Positions 42,531 through 51,798 of a stretch of DNA of 64,000 bases are shown here, piece by piece (within the stretch, counting starts at the first letter, position 1; the number at the start of each line of letters is the position of its first letter). Below the pieces are notes generated by a model that was not told where the DNA came from, searched no databases, and saw only the letters and a program-made list of their open reading frames with translations. The stretch is from the NCBI GenBank assembly GCA_020849275.1, contig JADLGO010000058.1:1-64000 (forward strand). The letters are read 5' to 3'. The DNA is from Chthonomonadales bacterium (GTDB taxonomy: Bacteria > Armatimonadota > Chthonomonadetes > Chthonomonadales > CAJBBX01). The position numbers were made by a program, and so were the translations under genes.

Positions 42531-44174
42531 ATGCATCTCGCAACCCTCCTGACCGCGCTCGGCACCGCCCTCGCGCTCGCGCCTCCGGCCCGCGCGGCGG
42601 CCCCGAGTCCCGCGTCGGCCACCGTCTGGCAGCCCTGGCAAACGGCGCTGGAGGCCGCCCGACCGCGCGAGGATCCGCTCTCCGTGACGGTCCGGGCCGA
42701 GATCGCCGGGCCGCGCGGCGAGCGGATCCGCGCGGTGGGCTTCTGGGACGGTGGCCGGACCTACCGCGTCCGTTGCGCCTTCCCGGCCCCCGGCACGTGG
42801 CGCTGGCGCACGGAGTGCTCCGACGCCACCGACACCGGCCTTCACGGGCGCTCCGGCACCGTGCGCGTGGCAGCCTATCGCGGCTCGAACCCGCTCTTTC
42901 GGCACGGCTTCTTACGCGTCAGCGACAACCGGCGCTACCTCTGCCACACGGACGGCACCCCCTTCTTCTGGCTCGGCGACACCGCGTGGGCGGCGCCGCT
43001 GAAGGCCCGCGATGCCGACTGGGACGTCTACCTGCGCCGCCGGCGGGCGCAGGGCTTCACGGTGATCCAGGTGGGCATCGCGCCCGAGTGGGCGGGAGAG
43101 GTCGACGCCGCCGGGGAGAGACCATTCGTGGGCGAGGGGATCCGCGCGCCAAACCCGCGCTTCTGGCGCTCGTTCGAGGACAAGATCCGCCGCGCCAATG
43201 CCGCGGGCTTCCCCGTGCTGGTGGTCGGCGTGATGGAGCCGACGACCCGCTATCCCGCCGAGCCGGACGCGGTGCGATTCGCGCGTTACCTGGCCGCGCG
43301 CCTGTGCGGCAGCGCCGTAATGCTCTCGCCGAGCTTCGACAGCTCCCATATGCCCCTCGCCGACGCGGTGGGCCGCGCGCTGCGCGAGACGGTGACCGCG
43401 CAGCTCATCACGCAGCACCCGGGCACTCCGGGCGGCCAACCGACGGCGATCTGGTCGGAGGAGTACTTCGACCGGCCCTACCTGGACTTCGTGGGCGTGC
43501 AGAGCGGGCACAACAGCGGCAACCGCGAGCGGTGCGCCTCGCAGGCCGTCAACTGGGTCCTGCACCTCTACCGCCGCGAGCCGCACCGACCGGTGGTGAA
43601 CCTGGAGGCGATGTACGATGGCCAGGGCGTCAACGCCTGGACCGCGGACGATGCCCGCCGGCTGGCATGGCTCTCGCTGCTCTCCGGCGCCGCCGGCTAC
43701 ACCTACGGCGCCGGCGAGATGCGGCGTGGCATGGCGGGCGACGGCGGCGTGTGGGGCTGGGTGACCGACCCGGCCGCTCCGGACTACTGGCGCAAGGCGC
43801 TCGAATGGCCCAGCGCCGCCCAGATGAGCGTGGTGCGCCGCGTTCTCACGGGGGTCGACTGGTGGGACCTGGAGCCGGCGCCCGAGCGCGTGCTCTCGGA
43901 CGAGCGATCCGCGCAGCGACGGCCGGTGATCGCGGTGGCGCGCGGCGGCCGCCTGGCCGTGGCCTACCTGCCCGCCGGAGGGCGCGCCAGGCTCGACCTG
44001 GACGGCATGACGGGGCCGCTGGAGGCGCGCTGGATCGATCCGAGCACGGGCGCGGAGCGGGCCGGCGGCCGCGTTGAGGCGGAGCGCGGGGCCACGCTGA
44101 CAGCGCCCGGGAGCCGGGACCGCGTGCTGGTGCTGCGGGCCACGAAGCCCGCGGGCAGGGCGAACGACCGATGA
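42531..44174 (+). CDS. Secreted DUF5060-DUF4038 protein (GH140 apiosidase-like)
   Basis: This 547-residue protein has a signal peptide (about 1-23), an N-terminal DUF5060 Ig-like domain (AVGFWDGGRTYRVRCAFP, then GTWRWRTECSD), and a DUF4038 catalytic barrel opening with PFFWLGDTAWAA. DUF4038 proteins belong to GH140 or related families; the characterised member removes apiose from rhamnogalacturonan II. The likely acidic residues lie in SPSFDSSH and WSEEYFD. It is probably exported and may act on pectin side chains. GAGAGGAG precedes ATG 42531. Its last four bases overlap the next gene (ATGA), so the two are coupled. Confidence 0.82.
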   Translation: MHLATLLTALGTALALAPPARAAAPSPASATVWQPWQTALEAARPREDPLSVTVRAEIAGPRGERIRAVGFWDGGRTYRVRCAFPAPGTWRWRTECSDATDTGLHGRSGTVRVAAYRGSNPLFRHGFLRVSDNRRYLCHTDGTPFFWLGDTAWAAPLKARDADWDVYLRRRRAQGFTVIQVGIAPEWAGEVDAAGERPFVGEGIRAPNPRFWRSFEDKIRRANAAGFPVLVVGVMEPTTRYPAEPDAVRFARYLAARLCGSAVMLSPSFDSSHMPLADAVGRALRETVTAQLITQHPGTPGGQPTAIWSEEYFDRPYLDFVGVQSGHNSGNRERCASQAVNWVLHLYRREPHRPVVNLEAMYDGQGVNAWTADDARRLAWLSLLSGAAGYTYGAGEMRRGMAGDGGVWGWVTDPAAPDYWRKALEWPSAAQMSVVRRVLTGVDWWDLEPAPERVLSDERSAQRRPVIAVARGGRLAVAYLPAGGRARLDLDGMTGPLEARWIDPSTGAERAGGRVEAERGATLTAPGSRDRVLVLRATKPAGRANDR

Positions 44175-46375
44175 GCCCCGGGGCACGGGCGGAGCTGGCG
44201 GCGCTGGTGGTGGCGGCGATGGCCGCCTCCGCGCACGCCGCGCCGACGGCGCCCGCGACGGTGCGCGTGTCGGCGGGAGCGGAGCGAGTCGGCATGGGCC
44301 GCACCGTAGCGCTGCGCGCTCGCGCGCTCCTGCCGGGGGGCCGGCCGGCGGCGGGGGCGCTCCTGCTGCCCTACGTCAATGGCAAGCGCTGGGGCGCGCA
44401 CGAGTGGGCCGATGCCCGCGGCGGGGCCGTCTTTCACATGCCTCTCCCGAACCCCGGAATCGCGGAGATCCGGGTGGAGGCCCGGCTCGCCGTGCCCGCC
44501 GCGACGGAGCGCTGGATCTGGGGCCCGCGCACGGCCGACGGGCAGACCGTCTACCTCCAGGGCACGTTCCAACTCCCCCCCGGCGTTCGCACCGCCGAGC
44601 TCTGGATGGGGGTCGACGACGGGGCGGACGCGTGGCTGAATGGCAGGCCGCTCGGCGCCTTCGGCGGCTGGAGCCGCGTGGCGCCGCGAACGGGGCTCGC
44701 GAGCCTGCTGCGCGCCGGCGAGAACGTGCTCTCCGTGAGGGCGCACAACGGCAAGGGGCCCGCGGGCCTCCTCGCCCGGCTCGCCTGGCGCGCGCGCTCC
44801 GCGAGCGGGGCCTTCGGCAGCGGCCCGCGGTGGCGGGCGTTCGAGACGGAGCCGGTGGGCTGGCCGGCGCGCGCCATCGGCGGGGCGCCCGCCGCGGTTC
44901 TGGGCCGAGTGGACGAGGGAACCTGGGCGGGCACGATCGGCCGCTGGCCCACGCTCGTGGGCCGCGAGGGACTGATCGTCGGCAGCGTTCTGCCGCCGGG
45001 AGCGTGCGTCTCGAAGCCCGTGCACGTCCGCGTCGACCGTCGGAAGCTCGCCACGATACCGCGAGACCCCGGCTACCTGGTGGGCATCCAGTGGGAGCCC
45101 TGGTTCACGCCGCTCAACGCCAACTGGTCGACCGCGCAGGCCGTGCCCCTCGTGGGGCGCTACTGGTCGTGGAACCCCGACGTGACGCGCCAGCACATGC
45201 TCTGGCTGGCCGAGTCCGGCATCGACTTCCTGGTGGTGGACTGGACGAACCACCTCTGGGACAAGGCGCACTGGACGGAGCGGCCAGCCGCCACCAACGA
45301 GATCATCCTCTCAACGACGCTGGCGCTCGAGACGCTCGCGGAGATGCGCGACGAGGGGATCCGCGTTCCGAGGATGGTCATCATGATCGGGCTGAACAAC
45401 GGCCCGTCCACCACAGTGCAAGCCATCAACGAGGAGATCGGATGGATCTACGACAACTACGCGCGCAACCCTCGATTTGAGGGATTGCTGCAGGAGCACC
45501 AGGGCAAGCCGCTTCTGCTCGTGTTCAACGGAGGCGGCCCCGCCTGGCTCGCCGCGCACGCCGGCCCGCCCGTGGACGACAGCCGCTTTGCCGTGCGCTG
45601 GATCTCTTCGCAGCACCAGTCATCGCACGACAACGAGCACGGCTACTGGAGCTGGATGGACGGCAGTTTGCGCCAGCCGGTCACGCGCGTGGACGGCAAG
45701 CCGGAGGCGATGACCGTCTCCAGCGCCTTCTTCGCCGGGGGCGGCTGGCTCGCGCCAACCGCCTACGGACGCCGCAACGGCTGGACCTATGTCGAGTCGT
45801 TCCGCGACGCGCTGCGAGTGCGCCCTCGCTTCATCCAACTTCACCAGTTCCAGGAGTATGCGGGCCAGCCGGAGGGACAGGGCTACGGGCCGAACCACGA
45901 CGTCTACGTGGACAGCTACAGCGTCGAGTTGAGCGACGACATCGAGCCGGTCTCGCTCACCTCGCCGGCCTATCGCGGCAGCGGCGGCTGGGGATACCTG
46001 TTCCTCAACCTGACGCGCGCCCTGGTGGACCTGTACCGGCAGAAGACGCCGGTCACCACGGTCGTCGCCATCGGCAAGCCGCTTGGCCGCTCGCGGGTGA
46101 GTGGCGCGGCGGTTGATGTGGAGTGGACGGCCGTGGGTGCTCCGGCGCGCGGCTTCACGGTGAGCGTGGACGGCCGCGCGGTAGCTCGCGGCGTGCGCGG
46201 CACGCGGGCGCGGGTGTCGCTGGCCGGCCTTCGGCCCGGGCGGCACGCGTTGCGAGTGACGGCCGAGGGCACGAAGGCGCGCTACCTGCTCAGCTACACG
46301 CAAGATAGCCTGCCGGAGCCGCGCCCGGCGCCGGCCTGGGCGGAGGTGGCGTTCGACCTTGTGCGCGGGCGCTAG
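44171..46375 (+). CDS. Secreted GH71/GH99-like glycoside hydrolase
   Basis: This 734-residue protein has a signal peptide (about 1-23), a beta-rich N-terminal region with a galactose-binding-like domain (TVYLQGTFQLP, AWLNGRPLGAFGGW), then a barrel domain with YLVGIQWEPWFTP, HMLWLAESGIDFLVVDWTNH and FRDALRVRPRFIQLHQFQE, which resembles the GH71/GH99 group (alpha-1,3-glucanase, endo-alpha-mannosidase). A short C-terminal Ig-like domain follows. It starts inside the last codons of the DUF4038 gene (ATGA overlap). Its catalytic residues and substrate are not certain. The order DUF4038 then this gene suggests joint action on one glycan. Confidence 0.7.
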   Translation: MSPGARAELAALVVAAMAASAHAAPTAPATVRVSAGAERVGMGRTVALRARALLPGGRPAAGALLLPYVNGKRWGAHEWADARGGAVFHMPLPNPGIAEIRVEARLAVPAATERWIWGPRTADGQTVYLQGTFQLPPGVRTAELWMGVDDGADAWLNGRPLGAFGGWSRVAPRTGLASLLRAGENVLSVRAHNGKGPAGLLARLAWRARSASGAFGSGPRWRAFETEPVGWPARAIGGAPAAVLGRVDEGTWAGTIGRWPTLVGREGLIVGSVLPPGACVSKPVHVRVDRRKLATIPRDPGYLVGIQWEPWFTPLNANWSTAQAVPLVGRYWSWNPDVTRQHMLWLAESGIDFLVVDWTNHLWDKAHWTERPAATNEIILSTTLALETLAEMRDEGIRVPRMVIMIGLNNGPSTTVQAINEEIGWIYDNYARNPRFEGLLQEHQGKPLLLVFNGGGPAWLAAHAGPPVDDSRFAVRWISSQHQSSHDNEHGYWSWMDGSLRQPVTRVDGKPEAMTVSSAFFAGGGWLAPTAYGRRNGWTYVESFRDALRVRPRFIQLHQFQEYAGQPEGQGYGPNHDVYVDSYSVELSDDIEPVSLTSPAYRGSGGWGYLFLNLTRALVDLYRQKTPVTTVVAIGKPLGRSRVSGAAVDVEWTAVGAPARGFTVSVDGRAVARGVRGTRARVSLAGLRPGRHALRVTAEGTKARYLLSYTQDSLPEPRPAPAWAEVAFDLVRGR

Positions 46376-46506
46376 GCGCCTGCCTTGCGCGGCCGCGAGG
46401 GCAGGTCTCGATGCTTGCGATGGTGTGATAGCCACCGTTCGCGCCACAGGTCCGCGCGCCTCGCGAGGGGCGCCGCGCGGACGTGCTCACCGCGTCGGAG
46501 GCCACC

Positions 46507-48708
46507 ATGAGGACCATCATCCTGACCATCGGCCAGAGGGCGGCCGCCGGGTATCCGGCCCGCCTCTACCTGGTCGACGGAAACGGAGACGTTCCGGAGC
46601 AGCCGGCCGGGGAGACCGTGATCCCGCTCGACCTCGGCGGGCCCGACGCGCCCGGGCCCGACGGCGAGCCGGCTGTGGCCCACCGCTTGCGCTCCGTCCT
46701 GCTTGAAGCCGCCGGCTATTCGACGGACCTTCGCCGCGTTGGCCGGCATCTCCACTCCCTCCTCCACACCGGCACGCTCGCCGACGCGTGGGACGACCTG
46801 CGCGAGCGCTACCCCCGCGAGGCCGCGCCCGAGCAGGGCCTGCGCACCCTCCTGGACATGCGCGACCCGGACCTGCGGCGACTCCCCTGGGAGCTGCTGT
46901 GGGACGGCGGTCGGCGCCGGTTCTTCGCCGACCCCGCCAATCCCTTCGTGCGCGGGCGCACGCGTCCAGGAGGCCAGTCGCCAGCCTGCACGTGGCCGGT
47001 CCGCGTCCTCGTCGTCGTCGGCTGGGCGGACGACGACCCGGCCGTTCGCGTGGCGGACGAGGTGGAGGGCATCGAGGACGCCTTCCGACGCATGGGGAAG
47101 ACCGTCTACTTCGAGGTGGAGCGACGCCCCGCGAAGGACCGCCTCCTGGGGACCCCGGGCCGGCCGGGGGTGATCGAGCGTCTGCGGCCTCACATCTTCC
47201 ACTTCATCGGCCACGGACGGGGACCCGGCGGCCAGGGAGACACCGGCGCCCTGCTCATCGAGGCCGAGATGGGCGGCTGGGAGCTTACCGCCTACGACGC
47301 CGCCGTCTGCTTCCCGCGCTGGCCGCCGCGTTTCGTCTGCCTCAACGCCTGCCGCTCCAGCGACCTGGCCGTGCAGGAGGGCGCGTGGGCCATGGCCGAT
47401 GCCTTCGAACAGCTCGGCGTGCCGGCAGTGCTCGGGATGCAGGCCGACGTACGCGGCGATGCGGCCGCCCGATGCGCCGCCACGCTCTATGCGGCCCTGG
47501 CGGATGGCGAGCCACTGGACGTCGCCCTCGCCAGGGGCCGGGCGGCGGTGACGACCCTGCCCGACATGACCTGGGACCACCGCGACTGGGCCCTGCCCGC
47601 CCTCGCTCTCCGGGTGTCGCCAGAGCAGGTGCTGCCCGTGGCCGCGGGAGCCGAGCAGGCGAAGCGGCGCGCGATGCTGGAGAGGACCGACGAGTTCGCG
47701 CGGCTGCGCAACTTCGTTGCCCGCACACCCGAACGCTGGGAGCTGTGGGCCGGAGTGGATCCCTTCCATGACGACCAGCGCTACAGCGACATGCTCGTGG
47801 TCGTGGGAGAGGAGCAGGCCGGCAAGACAGCTCTCGTCCACTGGTGTCTGGAGGGTGTGGTGCTGCGCGGCCGGCCCGTGCGCTACGTCAACATGCGGAC
47901 GCTGGACTCCGCCGACTTCCTCGGCTTCCTGCGGCTGATCGCTAGAGGTGGTGGGAGCCCCCCGCTCGACGCCGACCTCCCCGCCGAGGCGTTCCACGCG
48001 TTCAATCGTTCGCTCAACCGCTACCAGGCGGGCGGACCCTTCACGGAGGGCCCGGGCCTGCCAGCCGTGCCCGACGAGGACCAGGGCCTGCCGCTGCGGC
48101 GCGGCTCCGAGCGCGAGAACGTGGCGATCGTGCAGGCCTTCCGCGAGGCGCTGCGCCACGCCGCCGGAGATCGGCCACTCATCCTGGTTCTGGATCACCT
48201 GCGCGTGGAGCCGGAGGACTGGCGCAACTACCTCTACCCGCACCTCGTCCGGCATATCGCCGAGCACAGCCTGCACCCGATGCGGCTCGTCCTGGTCGTG
48301 ACGGCCCGCCAGTACGCCGACTTCGGCCTGGCAGACCACGCGGGGGTCGCGCCGGTCATCCGGCTCGAATACTTCGAGAGCAAGGCGTTCATGGGCCTCG
48401 CCTGGGAGTTCGGGCGCTACTATCGCTGCCTCAATAGCCACATCGACGGCGACGACATCCACACGCTGATCCAGGTCCTCGACAATACGAGCATCTCGCG
48501 CGCGCGCTGGGCTCCGACGGAGCTCGAGGTCATCACGAAGGTGTTCTCGCGGCAGGAGCCGGCCGTGCAGGCTTCGCTCAGCGACATCGTCGAGCGCCTG
48601 CGGCAGGGCGAGGACCCGGCCGCCCTCGCTCTCTCGCTGCTGCCGAGGGGCGGGCGGGAATTGCTGCGCGCCTGCGCGCTCGCGCGCCTTCGACCCGCCG
48701 CTCGTTGA
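46507..48708 (+). CDS. CHAT-domain (caspase-like) protease fused to a P-loop NTPase; C-terminus apparently cut by a frameshift
   Basis: The 733-residue product has a CHAT protease domain (about 90-385) with the catalytic dyad His236 in FIGHGRG and Cys282 in LNACRSSD, both intact. A STAND/AAA-like NTPase follows, with Walker A GEEQAGKT (434-441) and a Walker B-like LILVLDHL (about 562). CHAT proteases joined to STAND modules act in programmed cell death and anti-phage immunity. Start ATG 46507 has GGAGG 6 bases before it. The frame ends at TGA 48706, but similar sequence continues at once in the next frame from about 48690 (F-D-P-P-L-V-E-Q-A-L), so the natural protein was probably longer. No transposon is seen nearby. 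Confidence 0.8.
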   Translation: MRTIILTIGQRAAAGYPARLYLVDGNGDVPEQPAGETVIPLDLGGPDAPGPDGEPAVAHRLRSVLLEAAGYSTDLRRVGRHLHSLLHTGTLADAWDDLRERYPREAAPEQGLRTLLDMRDPDLRRLPWELLWDGGRRRFFADPANPFVRGRTRPGGQSPACTWPVRVLVVVGWADDDPAVRVADEVEGIEDAFRRMGKTVYFEVERRPAKDRLLGTPGRPGVIERLRPHIFHFIGHGRGPGGQGDTGALLIEAEMGGWELTAYDAAVCFPRWPPRFVCLNACRSSDLAVQEGAWAMADAFEQLGVPAVLGMQADVRGDAAARCAATLYAALADGEPLDVALARGRAAVTTLPDMTWDHRDWALPALALRVSPEQVLPVAAGAEQAKRRAMLERTDEFARLRNFVARTPERWELWAGVDPFHDDQRYSDMLVVVGEEQAGKTALVHWCLEGVVLRGRPVRYVNMRTLDSADFLGFLRLIARGGGSPPLDADLPAEAFHAFNRSLNRYQAGGPFTEGPGLPAVPDEDQGLPLRRGSERENVAIVQAFREALRHAAGDRPLILVLDHLRVEPEDWRNYLYPHLVRHIAEHSLHPMRLVLVVTARQYADFGLADHAGVAPVIRLEYFESKAFMGLAWEFGRYYRCLNSHIDGDDIHTLIQVLDNTSISRARWAPTELEVITKVFSRQEPAVQASLSDIVERLRQGEDPAALALSLLPRGGRELLRACALARLRPAAR

Positions 48709-50353
48709 GCAGGCCCTCGCCCCCGCTCTCGGCGGTGACCTCCCCGCCTTCGACGCGATCGCCAGGCACCGTGACGTGGAGCCCGTGGCCGCGATGCCAG
48801 GCGCCTTTCGCGTCCAGGACCGCGCCCGCCGCGACCTGTGGCTCTCCTGGTGGGACGAGGCAGGGTCGACCGGGCGCCCACCCGTGCCGGAGCCGCTGGT
48901 CGTGCTGTCGGGTCGCCTGGCGGACCACTTCGGCGCCGCCGGACCGGAGGGGCGCGACGACCTGCCGAACCAGCTCCTGGTGGCCGACGGCGACGGGGCG
49001 CTCAGGCTCTTCGACACGCTCTACGAGGAGGCCGACGCCCGCTTCGACCTGCCGCGCTGCCAGACCCTTCTCGACATCGTGGCCGGGCGGCAGGCACTCC
49101 TCAGTCCCGCCCTCGAGCGCCGCTACCAGGACCGCGTCAGCTACCGCCGGGCACGCGGCCCCTGGTAGCTCCACTACGACCAGACATTCCACTACCTGGA
49201 GCGCTACGTTCCGCGCCGCCGGTTCGACGCGCTGGTGCAGGACCCCCAGCGCTGGGTCCTGGTGACGCACGCGCGGGGGTGGTCTGGGCAAGACGATGCT
49301 CGTGCGCTGGGCGCTCTCGCGCTACTGCGTGCCCGAGCCCAGGCGCATCCCATGCGCCTGTGTCGGCTTCGACTCCTTCTCGCCCGTCGTTGCCTCCACG
49401 GATCCGTGGTACCTCGTCTACCGCCTGGCGGTCCAGCTCAACGAGCAGGTGCCGGGCAACCCGCCCTACGAGCTCACCTACCGGACTCGCTCTTCCTCTG
49501 TCACAAGTGCGGCCAAGCGCTCGAGGACGACTTTGGCCTGACGAACGCGTTGCGCGTGGCGCTGGAGAGGGCCTTCGAGCCGCACTGCGTGCCGGCGGAG
49601 CGCCGGCGCGCCTGGGGGGCCCGGGATTGCCGTCGGGCATGCCGCCGTGGGTGTCGAGGAGCGCCGGCGCGCCTGAGGGGCCTGGTCTGGAGAGGTGTTC
49701 GCCGACGTCTGTGGCGTGCTCGCCTCGGGGCCGGCCTACGTGGGCGCGCTGTGCGACTTCCTGGCCGGCCCGCCGTCCGCCATCGCCGCCGAGGTGGCCA
49801 CGGGCGACGACGGTACCCTCTACCCGCCGACCCACTTGCGCGTGCAGGCGGCGCCGCACGGCGCTGGCCACGGCGAGGAGGTCGCGCGTCGGCGCGCCGA
49901 ATGGCTCACGCTCTATCCAGTGCACGCGATGGAGGCGCACGAGCTCGGCGCGCCGGGGGTTGCGTCGGCGCTGGCCGCCGGGCCGTACCCGTCGCTCGGA
50001 GGCTGCGCCGTTGGCGAGGTGCTCGCGTTCACGACAGACGACCACGCGCACGCGGCGACGTGCGCGGCGGACGCGCTCGCGGGCATGCGCCCGCGCTACC
50101 AGGGCCCCGCATACTCTGCGCGGCCGCGCGGCTGGCGTTCGAGAAGGACCCGTCCGCCTACGCCGCGAGCGCCAGAAAGCCGGAGCGTCGGCCATCGGCG
50201 CTCATCGTCGCGCGCATCCTGGACACTCGCGCCGCGGGTGTCCGCGCGCGCAAGCTGCCCGAGCGCGAGAAGGAGCTGGCAGCGCTGGACGCCCGCGACG
50301 TGACCGCGGGCGCCCTCTTGCTAGAGCTCGCCGGCGCGACGCCGGGGAAGTGA
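48690..50353 (+). pseudogene. Frame-broken continuation with a second P-loop NTPase segment
   Basis: Protein-like sequence continues from the CHAT gene but changes frame several times: frame 2 from about 48690 (FDPPLVEQAL to YRRARGPW), an in-frame TAG at 49166-49168, then LHYDQTFHYLERYVPRRRF; a shift near 49277 beside a run of five G's to give HARGGLGKTMLVRW, a second Walker A; a shift near 49485 to DSLFLCHKCGQALEDDFGL; a gap with a direct repeat at 49597-49682; frame 3 from about 49690 (VFADVCGVLAS); and a shift near 50115 to ARLAFEKDPSAYAAS, ending at TGA 50351-50353. Repairing the breaks would give a second STAND-type ATPase in the same protein as the CHAT domain, or in the next gene. Confidence 0.65.
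49597..49682. repeat. Imperfect 25-bp direct repeat inside the broken NTPase
   Basis: A 25-base unit beginning GGAGCGCCGGCGCGCCTG occurs at 49597-49621 and again at 49658-49682 with one mismatch, 61 bases apart. It lies exactly where the protein-like frame is lost, and may be the scar of a small duplication or an assembly artefact. Confidence 0.5.
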
Positions 50354-50360
50354 GGGGACG

Positions 50361-51762
50361 ATGCCGGAGTGGGAGGAGCGCGAGAGCGGCGTGGCCCTGC
50401 GGCTGCCGGGCACATACCGCGAGGCCGGCGTGGAGGGCGCGCCGGGTCGCCGTGGGCTGGGGCGGGGCGCGGGAGGCGGTCGCCTGGCCGCTCGGGCGGC
50501 CCCCGCGCCGCCGGACGATGAGCGCTGGCTGGCCGACGCGCTGGCCGGCCAGGGGTTCGACGCCCTCGACACGGTGCCGCTCGAGCCCACCGACGAGGGA
50601 GTGCCGCGCGGCGCGCGCGCGGACGCCGCGGCTTCTTCTCCGACCTGATCTTCGCCCCGATCCGGGCGCTCGTGCTGCGCTACGCGATCGAGTGGGCCGG
50701 CGGCATGGCGGTCGACGCGCTCGTGCGCCACCTGGAGCGCCGTTTGCACCGCGGGCTGCGCTGGATGCGCGGCGCTGACCTGGCCTCGTGGGAGTTGCAC
50801 GAGGATGGCCGCGCGCTCGGCCTGCCCTCGGATGGGCCCGCGCGCCTACTGCTGTTCGTGCACGGCACCTTCAGCAGTACCGTGGGGAGCTTCGGCGCGC
50901 TGGCGGCCACCGGGGCCGGATCCGACCTGCTCGCGCGCGCCCGCCGCGCCTACGACGCGGTCGTTGGCTTCGACCACGCCACGCTGAGCGAGACGCCGCT
51001 GGCGAACGCGCGTGACCTGATGGAGCGGCTGCGCACGGTGGGCGCGACGCCCCGGAGATCGACGCGGTGAGCTACAGCCGGGGCGGCATCGTCTATCGCT
51101 CGCTGCTGGAGCTGGTCCTCCCGGGCGCCGACTGGCGGCCGCGCACCGGCCGTGCCGTGTTCGTGGCGGCCACGAACGGCGACACGCAGCTCGCCGCGCC
51201 GGGCAACTGGTACCGACTGGCCGACCTCTACGTGAACCTGGCCGTCGGCGCGGCGCGCGGCCTGCCGCTGCTGGCGCCCGCCAGCCCGGTCTCGCCGATC
51301 GTCTCCGAGCCGATGCAAGGGCTCGGCGCGCTCGTGAAGCTCCTGGCGCGGCACGTCGTGGAGCGGGCGGCGGTGCTGGGGCTCGCGGCCATGGAACCCG
51401 GCGGGCCGTTCCTGAAGGAGTTGAACGCCGCGCAGGCGCCGGCTCAGGGGGAGGAAGGGCTTCGGCGGTTTGCGATCATCTCGGAGTTCCAGGCGCAGAT
51501 CGAGGGCGGAGAGCACGCGCCGCGCGAGCTGCCGCAGCGGCTGCTGACCAGGCTGGGCGACGCACTGGTGGACCAGTTGATGGGTGAGGCGAACGACCTG
51601 GTGGTGAACACCGCCTCGATGACGCACATCGACGACGCGCCCGCGCCGCTAGACGACTGCTACCGCTTCGGCGCGACGCCCCGCGTCTACCACCTGAACT
51701 ACTTCGCGCAGCCGGAGGTGGCACGCTGTCTGGCCGACTGGCTGGCGCTGTCGGCGGACTGA
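50361..51762 (+). pseudogene. Frame-broken alpha/beta hydrolase (PGAP1/lipase-like)
   Basis: Three pieces read as one hydrolase. The first (50361 to about 50628) starts MPEWEERESGVALRLPG at an ATG that lies 7 bases after the previous stop. A shift near 50628 brings in FFSDLIFAPIRALVLRYAIEW (20 residues of it: FFSDLIFAPIRALVLRYAIE) and the oxyanion part LLLFVHGTFSST. A shift near 51050, beside CCCC, brings in the nucleophile elbow SYSRGGIVYRS (Ser in G/S-x-S-x-G form). The last piece ends at 51762 with an intact-looking C-terminus containing a His-rich end (THIDDAP, YHLNYFA). Lipase-like hydrolases of this kind are found beside CHAT/STAND modules. If the breaks are real, the gene is dead. Confidence 0.65.
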
Positions 51763-51798
51763 CGCGCCCCAGGCCGTGACGGCGCGCGCCGGCTGCTC

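Noticed and set aside
46372-49017. Open frame of 881 codons antisense to the CHAT gene
   Set aside because: Low-complexity, no domain, and covers a gene with intact catalytic motifs on the other strand.
48838-50778. Single 646-codon frame through the broken locus
   Set aside because: It is Arg/Pro-rich without motifs; the real protein-like segments lie in other frames.
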